64,000 nucleotides of DNA from Algoriphagus yeomjeoni. Lineage in GTDB: Bacteria; Bacteroidota; Bacteroidia; Cytophagales; Cyclobacteriaceae. Shown piece after piece: positions 47,370-55,798 of the stretch; within the stretch, counting starts at the first letter, position 1, and every line of letters starts with the position of its first letter. The translations under genes were made by a program, and so were the position numbers. The notes below the pieces were generated by a model. That model worked only from the letters and a program-made list of their open reading frames with translations. It searched no databases and was not told where the DNA came from. The DNA lies in assembly GCF_003259505.1 (NCBI RefSeq), contig NZ_QLLK01000004.1, positions 310,001-374,000 on the forward strand. Direction: 5' to 3'.

Positions 47370-47519
47370 TCAAATTGGGGCTAAAAAGGTGATTTTATGT
47401 TCTTTTTAAGATACGGCAAGTTAGGTAAAAAATGTGACTTTACACAGCTTTTCCCGAGGATCAGTAGCACAAAAAAGGATTTCAAAACCAAGCAGTCAAC
47501 AGACTGGTTCACAAGGATT

Positions 47520-47888
47520 TTAGTATTGATTTGTATTCAACATAACTAAAGTACAAGCCGGTAAAACGTCAATTCCTGCAGCTTTAGCTTTCTGAAAAAA
47601 TACAGGATTCTCAGTTCCTGGATTGAAGATGATTCTTTTCGGCTGCAGACTGATCAAATAATCAATCCACTCTTCCTGATGTGCAGGACCTATATAAAGG
47701 GTGATCGTATGTATGTTATGTAAATCCGGCTTACTTCGAAGATCAAGAATTTTGTGGCCAAAAACTTCTCCTGATTTAATACCAATCGGCAAAAAGGGAA
47801 TGCCATTATTAGCCAATCTATCTGCAGCGAAATAGGCAAATCTAGATTTGTTTGTTGTAGCCCCTACGATCAACGTTAACTTTTCCAT
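47520..47888 (-). CDS. CoA-binding-domain protein (YccU type)
   Basis: Starting at the ATG 47888 the protein has 122 residues, beginning with the first Rossmann strand EKLTLIVGATTNKSRFAYFA. A longer frame exists upstream but lies in the GNAT gene. It also has GIPFLPIGIKSGEVFGHKILD and IIFNPGTENPVFFQKAKAAGIDVLPACTLVML. The fold binds CoA or a nucleotide. The function is unknown. It begins right after the stop of the GNAT N-acyltransferase gene, so it may serve that pathway. Confidence 0.8.
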   Translation of the reverse strand: MEKLTLIVGATTNKSRFAYFAADRLANNGIPFLPIGIKSGEVFGHKILDLRSKPDLHNIHTITLYIGPAHQEEWIDYLISLQPKRIIFNPGTENPVFFQKAKAAGIDVLPACTLVMLNTNQY

Positions 47889-47889
47889 C

Positions 47890-48849
47890 TTACCTGCTTC
47901 CAAAGATTCTATCTCGCTCGAAAGTATCCATATGCCTATGTTTTTTGGTTTCGTAGATATCATCAAGTGTAATCAATATCCCGGTTTCTTCCACTTCACC
48001 AAATTCATCATTCAACGCAGTACCAAAAGTCATCATAGTCGGTGAAAGATTCATATAGGTGTTGATTAGCGGAGGAATATTCTCTCCATAGGTCCGAATC
48101 CTGCCATTCAGCAACTTATATCCTTCTTTATATTCCAATCCTTCAAACGGGTTTCCTGCTTTGGGAAGATCTGTTTCATAGCCTAGCTTCAATTTATCTT
48201 TTGGCTTCACCAATCCATCTTTATCAGGAAAATAGAAATTCATAAACATCAGCAATAAGTCTCGCGCTTCACGACTAAAGTGTGGGTACATCGTCACCTT
48301 TCCGAAAAGATACTTCACCTCTGGGTTCAACAAAACCACAGCTCCCAATCCATCCCAAAGATTGTCTAGGCTAAAAATACCTTTCCTATTATCGAGTGCC
48401 GGCTGGTATTTGGGCTGCACAAATGATCTTCCAAGCTCGATAGTGTATGGAATATAATCCTGAATAAAGCGCTCAGTAAAATCAAATAAATGGGTGGTGG
48501 AAAGATTGATACTTCCGTCTCCATTGATTGAGTTTTTACAATTAATCAATCTGTATCCAGCTACGATTTCTTCATCTTCAGGATTCCAAGTGACCAACTG
48601 CTCGTAGCAATTTTGACAAATATCATTTTCATCAAGATCCAGTTCCAAGCCAGTCCCTCCTCCTGCAGCTCTAAAAGTCAATTCTCGCAACCTTCCTATT
48701 TCTCGAACAACATTCGGAGAATTATGAAAATTAACTAGGTATACCAGGTTATCCCCATTATTAGTATATCGTAAAAATCGATCCGGAGTCAACTCAGACT
48801 TTAAAAGCTCTTTGTCAATTGCCGGAATTATTTCTGCTTCTTTATTCAT
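47890..48849 (-). CDS. GNAT-type N-acyltransferase (glycine/ornithine-lipid GlsB/OlsB-like)
   Basis: With the ATG at 48849 it has 319 residues; another ATG 12 nt upstream is possible. The Acetyltransf_5 region shows EIGRLRELTFRAAGGGTGLELDLDEND (split), EDEEIVAGYRLINC and the SFVQPKYQ strand. This family adds a 3-hydroxy-acyl chain from ACP to the amine of glycine or ornithine. It overlaps the PlsC-like gene upstream by 8 nt, the same pair arrangement as glsB-glsA of Bacteroides, which makes glycine lipids. The amino acid used cannot be told from sequence. Confidence 0.8.
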   Translation of the reverse strand: MNKEAEIIPAIDKELLKSELTPDRFLRYTNNGDNLVYLVNFHNSPNVVREIGRLRELTFRAAGGGTGLELDLDENDICQNCYEQLVTWNPEDEEIVAGYRLINCKNSINGDGSINLSTTHLFDFTERFIQDYIPYTIELGRSFVQPKYQPALDNRKGIFSLDNLWDGLGAVVLLNPEVKYLFGKVTMYPHFSREARDLLLMFMNFYFPDKDGLVKPKDKLKLGYETDLPKAGNPFEGLEYKEGYKLLNGRIRTYGENIPPLINTYMNLSPTMMTFGTALNDEFGEVEETGILITLDDIYETKKHRHMDTFERDRIFGSR

Positions 48850-49663
48850 TCTTTTTACCAAGTTCGTAAACCAAATCCTTCACTTTTTCGGCCCACTGTG
48901 CATCCGTTTTCGAAGAGTCAAAGGTTTGATAGGAAATTTGTTTACCTACGGTGATCACCACTTTTTTCCCCTGCTGCTTATACAATTCATCAGCCAGGTA
49001 CAACATCTCAATATTGGCCTTTATACCTAACTTCTTTCTCCAATAAGCCAAATTGTAGAAAAATTTGGAATTATTACCTCCAATAAAACAAGGTAGTACA
49101 TCTTTTTTGTATTTCTTCGCTTTAGAAATAAAGCTCTTTTTCCACTGCAAATCCCGTATTCCAGTTTCATCTTTCCTTGAAACTAGTCCCGCAGGAAAGA
49201 TTAAGACAGCATAACCACCTGAGTAAGCGGCTTCTATTGCCGCTAAGGTGTCTCCAGAATTCTTACCATGCTTATTGATTGGTATAAATAAGGGATCAAA
49301 ATTTTTAAGAGCCATCAGCAAGTCATTGACAAGAAACCTCATATCAGGTCTCACTTGTCCAATTGCCTTCATCAGCGTAATTCCATCAATTCCGCCTAGA
49401 GGATGGTTTGCTGCAATTATAATCCCACCAGTCTTTGGAATATTCTCTGCTCCAACCAACTCAACTTCAATGTTCAGTTCCTTTATTATTCCGTTTCCAA
49501 AGTCAAGTCCATGAAGATGGTCTACCTTATCCAGCACATCATTCATCCAATCTTCATGCGTTACCCGCTTGATATACCTAAGCAAAAAGCCCGGCATCCA
49601 TTTCAAAAGCGCAGGATTTTTGGAATCAATAGATTTTTCTATGTCAATAAATTTCTTGGACAT
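48842..49663 (-). CDS. PlsC-type O-acyltransferase (GlsA/OlsA-like)
   Basis: The 273-residue protein has the acyltransferase core: AANHPLGGIDG with H87 and D93, then FIPINKHG, LIFPAGLVSRK (in place of EGTRS) and KKDVLPCFIGG. The spacing between His and Asp is five residues, not the four of classical PlsC, a variant seen in hemolysin-like Bacteroidota members. It should add the second acyl chain to an N-acyl amino acid or lysophospholipid. First gene of a three-gene operon with the GNAT and CoA-binding genes. Confidence 0.82.
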   Translation of the reverse strand: MSKKFIDIEKSIDSKNPALLKWMPGFLLRYIKRVTHEDWMNDVLDKVDHLHGLDFGNGIIKELNIEVELVGAENIPKTGGIIIAANHPLGGIDGITLMKAIGQVRPDMRFLVNDLLMALKNFDPLFIPINKHGKNSGDTLAAIEAAYSGGYAVLIFPAGLVSRKDETGIRDLQWKKSFISKAKKYKKDVLPCFIGGNNSKFFYNLAYWRKKLGIKANIEMLYLADELYKQQGKKVVITVGKQISYQTFDSSKTDAQWAEKVKDLVYELGKKNE

Positions 49664-49995
49664 CTTAGAACTCAGATTACTGATTGGGCGATGAAATAGA
49701 GGTGAACTTATTCTCTCTTATTTTCAAAATAAAGCTAAAAGTACAAAAAAACAGGTTTAACCTTACGATAGGTAAAGACTGTGGTGATTAGAGTCCTGAA
49801 AACCAATCCACTTAATTTGAATCATCACCGAATAGGACCCTACTCGAATGATGAATTAATCCTATTCTGACTAATTGATAACTCTAAAAAAATAATTTCA
49901 TCAACTGAAATTCATTGAAACCCCAGGTAAAAAGCCTCCTCTGACCTAGCCTCCGATTAATTTCTTATTTTTGCCTTCCGATAATAACACACCTT
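49664..49995. other. 332-nt divergent intergenic region
   Basis: It separates the aminolipid operon (minus) from the methyltransferase (plus). It holds an inverted repeat GAATAGGA (49830-49837) / TCCTATTC (49860-49867) with a 22-nt spacer, of unknown role, and the -7 element near its right end. No frame or RNA gene is seen. Confidence 0.5.
49966..49973 (+). promoter_or_regulatory. candidate -7 element for the methyltransferase gene
   Basis: TATTTTTG fits TAnnTTTG, 22 nt before the ATG. No TTTG is seen at the usual upstream distance. Confidence 0.4.
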
Positions 49996-50892
49996 ATGAG
50001 CGAATCCATACTATCACTTTGTCCTGGCCCTTGGAAAGATTACGAACTTATTGACACAGGAGGATTTGAGAAATTAGAGCGCTTTGGAGAGTTTATCCTT
50101 AGCAGACCTGAACCACAGGCGATTTGGGATAAAACCCTGCCTGAAAGTGAGTGGAGAAGTCTAGCGCATGCGCACTTTGCAAAAGAGAAGAGCAATCCTG
50201 AAAAAGGAAATTGGGAGCAATTGAAAAAAATGCCTCATAATTGGGCAATTGAATATGAGAACCCTGATGGCTTGAGACTGAAACTTAATCTTGCTCAAAC
50301 TTCCTTCAAGCATATCGGCCTTTTCCCTGAGCAGGCTGTCAACTGGGATTACCTATACAAAACCATAAAACGATCTCCAGTAGCAAAGCCTAAAGTCCTA
50401 AATCTTTTCGCCTATACTGGTGCAGCAAGTGTTGCAGCAAAGGCTGCAGGAGCTGACGTCACGCACTTGGATTCTGTGAAGCAGGTTGTGACCTGGTCGA
50501 GACATAACATGGAATCTTCCGGGCAATCCGACATACGATGGATGGTGGATGATGCGATGAAATTCATCAAACGGGAAGCTCGCCGAGGCAATAAATACAA
50601 TGGAATAATCCTGGACCCGCCTGCCTACGGCCGTGGTCCGGATGGAGAAAAGTGGGTGCTGGAAGAGCAAATCAATGAAATGCTAAAAGTATGTGCAGAG
50701 ATTCTTGATCCAAAAGATCACTTCCTCCTACTAAACATGTACTCCCTAAGCTTCTCATCACTCATCGCTGCCAATTTGATCAATACTACGTTCAAGAATG
50801 TGCAGAACGCCGAACACGGAGAACTCTATCTCCAAGACAATCAAAATAAAAAACTACCGCTGGGAATCTTCTTCAGGTTCTCCAGCTTTTGA
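49996..50892 (+). CDS. class I SAM-dependent rRNA-type methyltransferase (RlmI/RlmK-like)
   Basis: The 298-residue protein has the SAM-binding loop VLNLFAYTGAASVAAKAAGADVTHLDSV (split), a second acidic strand, and the catalytic-region motif LDPPAYGRGPDGEKW. These motifs and the N-terminal region resemble RlmI-type 23S rRNA cytosine methyltransferases but without the PUA domain. The target base is not certain. It is 14 nt upstream of the aminotransferase gene. Confidence 0.82.
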   Translation: MSESILSLCPGPWKDYELIDTGGFEKLERFGEFILSRPEPQAIWDKTLPESEWRSLAHAHFAKEKSNPEKGNWEQLKKMPHNWAIEYENPDGLRLKLNLAQTSFKHIGLFPEQAVNWDYLYKTIKRSPVAKPKVLNLFAYTGAASVAAKAAGADVTHLDSVKQVVTWSRHNMESSGQSDIRWMVDDAMKFIKREARRGNKYNGIILDPPAYGRGPDGEKWVLEEQINEMLKVCAEILDPKDHFLLLNMYSLSFSSLIAANLINTTFKNVQNAEHGELYLQDNQNKKLPLGIFFRFSSF

Positions 50893-50906
50893 AATAAATT
50901 TTAGTA

Positions 50907-52097
50907 ATGAATAATAGGCAGCTTTTCCTTCAGCATTTAGCACAAACAACAGATTTCCCTTTGATGATCGAAGTGGAAAAAGCTGAAGGAATCTATCTTT
51001 TTGGACCCAAGGGAGAAAAATATATAGATCTCATCTCGGGTATAGGAGTAAGTAACGTGGGCCACAGACACCCAAAAGTGCTGGAAGCAATCCAAGGTCA
51101 ACTGGATAAATACCTACACCTAATGGTCTATGGAGAGTATGTTCAAAGCCCTCAGTCCGAATTGGCCAAGGCACTTTGTGATACCCTACCTGAGCATTTA
51201 GATAATGTCTACCTGGTAAATAGTGGAAGCGAGGCAATAGAAGGCGCATTGAAACTGGCAAAGCGATATACGGGAAAGCCAAATTTGATTTCCTGCGTAA
51301 ATGCCTATCATGGGAGTTCTCATGGCGCTTTGAGTGTGGGTGGCAACGAGATTTTCAAGCAAGCTTATCGTCCCCTTCTTCCAGGTATTAGCCATATCAA
51401 CCATGGAAAAATATCTGACTTAGAAAGTATCAATTCTGATACAGCAGCAGTTTTAATTGAAACTGTACAAGGAGAAGCTGGAATCAGGGTTGGGGATAAA
51501 GAATATTTTCATGCGCTGAGAAAGCGCTGTGATGAAACAGGCACTTTGTTGATTTTGGATGAGGTGCAGTGTGGATTCGGTAGAACAGGTAAATTCTGGG
51601 CATTCGAGCACTTTGGATTTGTTCCTGATATCGTTGTTTGTGCCAAAGGAATGGGCGGAGGTATGCCGATTGGGGCATTTATCGCCAATAAAGAAGTAAT
51701 GGGAGTTTTCAAAAACAACCCAATTCTAGGACACATTACTACTTTTGGAGGACATCCAGTGAGTGCTGCAGCTTCTTTGGCAACTATCAAGATACTTTTG
51801 GAGGAAAAGCTGATAGAGCAAGTTGAAGAAAAGGCAAATCTGATCAAGTCCCTTTTGGTTCACCCAAAAATCAAAGGCATCAGAAATAAAGGCTTGCTGA
51901 TGGCTGTCGAGTTTGAGTCTTTTGATGTATTGAAACCAATTATCGATACCGCCATTGAAATGGGTGTGATTACCGATTGGTTTTTATTTTGTGACGATTC
52001 CATGCGAATCGCACCTCCTTTGACTATTACAAATGAACAAATTCACGAAGCATGTGAAGTGATTTTGAGGGCTATAGATCAGGTATTTCCAAGTTAA
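50907..52097 (+). CDS. class III PLP-dependent aminotransferase (ArgD/acetylornithine-like)
   Basis: The 396-residue protein has the PLP features of class III enzymes: NSGSEAIEGALKLAKRYTGK, D219 in LLILDEVQCGFGRTG for the pyridine ring, and the Schiff-base lysine K247 in VCAKGMGGGMPIGAFI. The overall length and GLLMAVEF fit the acetylornithine/succinylornithine group, yet the substrate is not fixed by these motifs. It could equally act on another omega-amino acid. Confidence 0.88.
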   Translation: MNNRQLFLQHLAQTTDFPLMIEVEKAEGIYLFGPKGEKYIDLISGIGVSNVGHRHPKVLEAIQGQLDKYLHLMVYGEYVQSPQSELAKALCDTLPEHLDNVYLVNSGSEAIEGALKLAKRYTGKPNLISCVNAYHGSSHGALSVGGNEIFKQAYRPLLPGISHINHGKISDLESINSDTAAVLIETVQGEAGIRVGDKEYFHALRKRCDETGTLLILDEVQCGFGRTGKFWAFEHFGFVPDIVVCAKGMGGGMPIGAFIANKEVMGVFKNNPILGHITTFGGHPVSAAASLATIKILLEEKLIEQVEEKANLIKSLLVHPKIKGIRNKGLLMAVEFESFDVLKPIIDTAIEMGVITDWFLFCDDSMRIAPPLTITNEQIHEACEVILRAIDQVFPS

Positions 52098-52169
52098 TAT
52101 TCCATCCATTTTTTTAAGTCAGAAACTTCTTATTCGTTCAAAGAGTTACAACTACTAAATGACACTAAT

Positions 52170-52589
52170 ATGAAGAATCAAGAAAACAAGAGCTACCCAG
52201 GACAAAAATCTGAAGAGCAATATCGCAAGGAGTTAGACGCAGATTCCTATAGAGTTCTTCGGGAAAAGGGAACCGAAAGAGCTTTCACTGGGGAATATTA
52301 CCTGAATAAGGAAACGGGCATTTACGAGTGCAAAGCCTGCGGGAACGAGATTTTTCACTCATCCAATAAGTATGACAGCGGTTGCGGATGGCCAAGTTTC
52401 ACCAAACCGGTGAAACCAGAAGCCATCGATGTACATATGGATTATACCCATGGCATGATCCGTGAGGAGATATTATGTGCCAATTGCGGTTCGCACCTAG
52501 GACACCGATTTCCTGATGGGCCAAGTGACCAAGGAGGAATCAGATATTGTATCAATTCTGTGAGTTTGGATTTTGAGAAAGAGAAATAA
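52170..52589 (+). CDS. msrB: peptide-methionine (R)-S-oxide reductase
   Basis: The 139-residue enzyme has two CxxC zinc pairs (C54/C57 in YECKACGN, C103/C106 in LCANCGSHLGH) and the catalytic C127 in IRYCINS. The motif KYDSGCGWPSFTKP is conserved. It reduces R-methionine sulfoxide in damaged proteins, with thioredoxin as donor. There is no signal peptide, so it works in the cytoplasm. Confidence 0.97.
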   Translation: MKNQENKSYPGQKSEEQYRKELDADSYRVLREKGTERAFTGEYYLNKETGIYECKACGNEIFHSSNKYDSGCGWPSFTKPVKPEAIDVHMDYTHGMIREEILCANCGSHLGHRFPDGPSDQGGIRYCINSVSLDFEKEK

Positions 52590-52629
52590 TCAGCTGATTT
52601 TATTTTAATAAAAAAGCTTAATTTGTGCT

Positions 52630-52851
52630 ATGGAAAGAATGTTTAGAATCATCCTTACCCCTGAGTTAGATGGTGGATTTACAGCAATTGTACCTTCCTT
52701 ACCTGGCTGCGTCACGTGGGGCGAAACGCTAGAACATACCAAAGAAATGGCCAAAGAGGCTATCTCTTTATACATTGAGGATATGGAGGCAAACGGGGAT
52801 GAAATCCCTAACGACAACAACAGCCTAGAATTATCCCTTGTAGTTGCTTAG
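52630..52851 (+). CDS. hicB: HicB-family antitoxin-like protein
   Basis: The 73-residue protein is the degenerate RNase H fold of HicB: FRIILTPELDGGFTAIVPSLPGCVTWGETLEHTKEMAKEAISLYIEDME. There is no separate DNA-binding domain, as in many short HicB proteins. HicB binds and blocks HicA, an mRNA-cutting toxin. The hicA gene follows 29 nt downstream but carries a frameshift. HicB may therefore be an orphan. Confidence 0.9.
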   Translation: MERMFRIILTPELDGGFTAIVPSLPGCVTWGETLEHTKEMAKEAISLYIEDMEANGDEIPNDNNSLELSLVVA

Positions 52852-52880
52852 AAACAACTTTTTTAAAATGATCTCTTTTC

Positions 52881-53080
52881 ATGAAACCCATCACTCCAAA
52901 AGAACTGATCAAGATATTAGAATCATTGGGTTTCGAATTTCAGCGTAGTAAGGGAAGTCACCAAGTTTTCAAACACCAAGATGGGCGTAGAACGGTTGTT
53001 CCGCTGCATACAAAGGAGTTGAAACAGGTACATTGATGGCAATTCTAAAACAATCGGGAATATCAAAAGATGAAATCTAA
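52881..53080 (+). pseudogene. hicA: hicA toxin gene with a one-base deletion
   Basis: The frame from ATG 52881 gives KPITPKELIKILESLGFEFQ and the GSHQVF site that carries the catalytic His. It reaches KELKQVH and a stop at 53034-53036, so only 51 residues. If one base were restored at about 53027 (CAGGTACA to CAGGGTACA), the frame would continue as GTLMAILKQSGISKDEI to the stop at 53078-53080, a normal 66-residue HicA. The length 200 is one short of 201. The damage removes the C-terminal part needed for the fold. Confidence 0.85.
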
Positions 53081-53121
53081 AATAGCGAATTTCTGTTCAA
53101 ATTGCTGAAATGGGATTTGAC

Positions 53122-53137
53122 ATTTCAAATTTGAAAT
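53122..53137. repeat. 16-nt perfect palindrome
   Basis: ATTTCAAATTTGAAAT lies between the broken hicA and the convergent DUF4221 gene, 1 nt from its stop. It could form a weak bidirectional terminator. AATTTGAAATT-like strings also occur after the S9 peptidase gene near 35660. Confidence 0.5.
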
Positions 53138-53138
53138 T

Positions 53139-54287
53139 CTAATCCAACTCCACTTGAACTACAACAAAAGCCATCTCATCATCGATGTTTTCAAAAATCC
53201 AGATGTTGCCATCTTTGGCAAAATGAACATTGGGAGTTTGGGTCAATTCTGGGATCTGGGCTTCGGCTTTTAAATTGAAATCTTTGTCAAAAATACTGAG
53301 ATAAACCTCTGCTCCAGTCGTGACATAGCTATCATATTCATTGAGTTCTTCACTATAATGCTTCTTATCTGAAAATCTGAAATAGCGTTGGTTTTTCTCA
53401 TCCCAAACAAAGCTTCCATAAGAAATTTCCTCTCCAATCTTCCGTTCTACATCTTTTATGCCTCCTGAAGTATATTCCACAGTCTTGGGTGGTACGTATT
53501 CTTTCTCATAACCCAACAGTGGAGTATCCCATTTTTTCACCTGAACACTATCACTTTTGAAATCAAACACTTGAACTTCGTTGAATGCATTCGAACTGAC
53601 CAAAAAGTTCCCATTAGCCTGTAATGGATAAGCTCCAGTTCCGTACCCTCCTGCATCATTTCCATTGTAAAGAATCTTAATATACCGGTCAGAATTTTTA
53701 ACCCAATCAGGGAGCTCAACCTTTTTGTAGGCTCGATCTTTCAAGTCAATATCAAGTATAAAGTCCGTATTAGTTTCCCAATGAGTGACTAAGGCTATAA
53801 ATCGTTCAGGATTGCTTTCATCCTGTTCTAGGGATCGAGCAAAATACTCATTAACCCCGAGGTACTCTTCAACTATTTTTTCCAATTCCAAATCTCTAAC
53901 TAGCTCGCCATTCTGATCAAAAATTTTATAGAATTGGTAGTGCCAGAAAAGCAGGTTTTGGTTTGGCAAAATTGAAAACTGGGGATAATCACCAATTCCA
54001 TTAGGTCCTTCTTTTTCATATTGGATCTTTCTCTCCAATTTGAGATTATTTAGATCAATTTTCTCCGCTGAATTATCCTTTCTATTGAAGTTGAGGAGGT
54101 AGCTTTTGTCCCCAGACAAACTGGAAGTATATAACCGATCCTGTAAATAAAGAAACTCCTGACCTGCATCTATCATCACAGTATCCAGAGAAACTGTAAT
54201 CTCATCTGATACGGACAATTTTTCCTCTTCGGATGAAGCACAGGAACTGGCAAGTAATAAAAGTAAAATCCCGGTAAACAATCTCAT
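53139..54287 (-). CDS. DUF4221-like propeller lipoprotein
   Basis: A short signal peptide ends in LLLASSC with C16 as lipid anchor. The 382 residues then show repeated strands with WxF/Y patterns and the phrases YEKEGPNGIGDYPQFSILPNQNLLFWHYQFYKIFDQNG, split, typical of the DUF4221/6-bladed propeller lipoproteins that are abundant in Cyclobacteriaceae. The function is unknown. It stands alone, between the broken hicA and the acyltransferase operon. Confidence 0.8.
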   Translation of the reverse strand: MRLFTGILLLLLASSCASSEEEKLSVSDEITVSLDTVMIDAGQEFLYLQDRLYTSSLSGDKSYLLNFNRKDNSAEKIDLNNLKLERKIQYEKEGPNGIGDYPQFSILPNQNLLFWHYQFYKIFDQNGELVRDLELEKIVEEYLGVNEYFARSLEQDESNPERFIALVTHWETNTDFILDIDLKDRAYKKVELPDWVKNSDRYIKILYNGNDAGGYGTGAYPLQANGNFLVSSNAFNEVQVFDFKSDSVQVKKWDTPLLGYEKEYVPPKTVEYTSGGIKDVERKIGEEISYGSFVWDEKNQRYFRFSDKKHYSEELNEYDSYVTTGAEVYLSIFDKDFNLKAEAQIPELTQTPNVHFAKDGNIWIFENIDDEMAFVVVQVELD

Positions 54288-54434
54288 AACATATCCTTTT
54301 GAAGTTCAATTAAAAATTTATTGCACTAAAAGGTAATTGATAAGTTCCAAAAATGCTGAACCTGAGATGTTACAAAAAGTTAAAAGCGGATTTGGCCTCG
54401 TGGATTTCAGATTTCAAAATTACGACTTTAGCCT

Positions 54435-54995
54435 TTAAAGAATCCCTTTCTCCGGATGCCTGCCAGTCACAGTTCTTCCAAAAACTTTCAGTTCCTCAAT
54501 CTGAGCATCCATATTTCCATCTGGGTAAATCACTGGCCCAATTCCAGCTTCCTTTTTCTTATAATCAAGGTAGCCAACCACTACTGGAACATTTGCTCCA
54601 AGTGCTATATGGTAAAAGCCTGATTTCCATTTTTTTACCTGACTTCTAGTACCCTCAGGAGTAACCATAATTACGAGCTCATCCCGCTCGCTGAGCATGG
54701 ATACCATGGATTCAGTATAAGTCTGTTTTCTACCTCCAGGCACACGCTTTCTATCTATAGCAATTGCCCCTAACCCACTTAGCAACCAACCCAGTGGACC
54801 TACCATCACTTCTTTTTTGATCGTAAAACGAACAGGGATGTCCATCAAGAAAAAAGCTGCACGGGCGTACAAAATATCCCAATTGGAAGTATGAGGAATA
54901 GCTATAAGAACAGCTTTCTTAAGACCTTTTGGCCAATTATCATTTAAGGACCAACCCGAAAGCCAAAACACAATTCGTGACAGAAACTTCATCAT
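54435..54995 (-). CDS. PlsC-type 1-acylglycerol-3-phosphate acyltransferase
   Basis: The 186-residue protein has the canonical motif H35-T-S-N-W-D40 (HX4D) in IAIPHTSNWD, the lysophosphatidate-binding MVTPEGTRSQVKKW, and a C-terminal VPVVVGYLDYKKKEAGIG. It should acylate a lysophospholipid at sn-2. Its short length lacks long extra domains. It overlaps the patatin gene by 4 nt, so it belongs to a deacylation/reacylation pair. Confidence 0.88.
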   Translation of the reverse strand: MMKFLSRIVFWLSGWSLNDNWPKGLKKAVLIAIPHTSNWDILYARAAFFLMDIPVRFTIKKEVMVGPLGWLLSGLGAIAIDRKRVPGGRKQTYTESMVSMLSERDELVIMVTPEGTRSQVKKWKSGFYHIALGANVPVVVGYLDYKKKEAGIGPVIYPDGNMDAQIEELKVFGRTVTGRHPEKGIL

Positions 54996-55798
54996 GCTTT
55001 TATAGATTTATTGGGTTGAACAGCTAATTCTAAAATTGAAGGATTTTCCTCGATATATTTTATGGTGTGATCGTATCCCACACTAAATAATTCAGGAGCT
55101 TTTTTGATATCAAAAACCCCATATTTACCTAGCGCCGGTGGTTCAATAAAATAATCACACTTAGCTTTTCGGCTATACACATTGTAATTCATCGCCATAA
55201 TCACCGAGCGCTCGATCAGTTTTTTCATATTACTGATATTAGCCTCTTCGGGAAGTTGATTACAATTAACTCCTATCACTATATCACAAGTCCCATCCAA
55301 GGGCTCCACTGGAAGATTATTCAATACCCCACCATCCACAAGGTATCGATTGCCTATCACAATAGGATCAAACATTCCCGGAATACATGAAGAAGCCATG
55401 ATTGGCCGGATCAACTCACCTTCTGAATAATATCGGACCTTACCCTTTTTGATATCTGTAGCTGCTACAGTCAACGGAATCTGCAATTCCGAAAAATCAT
55501 CGTGTTTTAAGTAGAGTTTAAATAAGGTACCTACAGAATCCATTTTCAAAAAGCCAGTTAAAGAAACTGCTGGGCGCAAAAACTTAAAATAATTAGTCTC
55601 TACTATGATTTTTAGGATTTCTTCAGGCTTATAACCTTGACAAAACATGGCTCCAACAATTGCTCCAGCTGAAGTTCCTGATACTTTTGTAGGAACAATA
55701 CCAGCATCAGTGAGTGCTTTCAACACTCCCAAATGTGCAATCCCACGTACTCCTCCTCCAGAGAGAGCCAACCCGATTTTCATTTTAGATTTCATCAA
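54992..55798 (-). CDS. patatin-like phospholipase (RssA type)
   Basis: The 268-residue protein has the oxyanion loop LALSGGGVRGIAHLG, nucleophile S43 in GTSAGAIVGA and the dyad aspartate D155 in LVDGGVLNNLP. These enzymes cleave acyl groups from membrane lipids. There is no signal peptide, so it acts at the cytoplasmic face. It overlaps the metallo-hydrolase gene by 14 nt and the PlsC gene by 4 nt. Confidence 0.92.
   Translation of the reverse strand: MMKSKMKIGLALSGGGVRGIAHLGVLKALTDAGIVPTKVSGTSAGAIVGAMFCQGYKPEEILKIIVETNYFKFLRPAVSLTGFLKMDSVGTLFKLYLKHDDFSELQIPLTVAATDIKKGKVRYYSEGELIRPIMASSCIPGMFDPIVIGNRYLVDGGVLNNLPVEPLDGTCDIVIGVNCNQLPEEANISNMKKLIERSVIMAMNYNVYSRKAKCDYFIEPPALGKYGVFDIKKAPELFSVGYDHTIKYIEENPSILELAVQPNKSIKA

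Noticed and set aside
47889-47966. N-terminal extension of the CoA-binding protein
   Set aside because: It lies within the GNAT gene, and the ATG at 47888 starts exactly at the first Rossmann strand.
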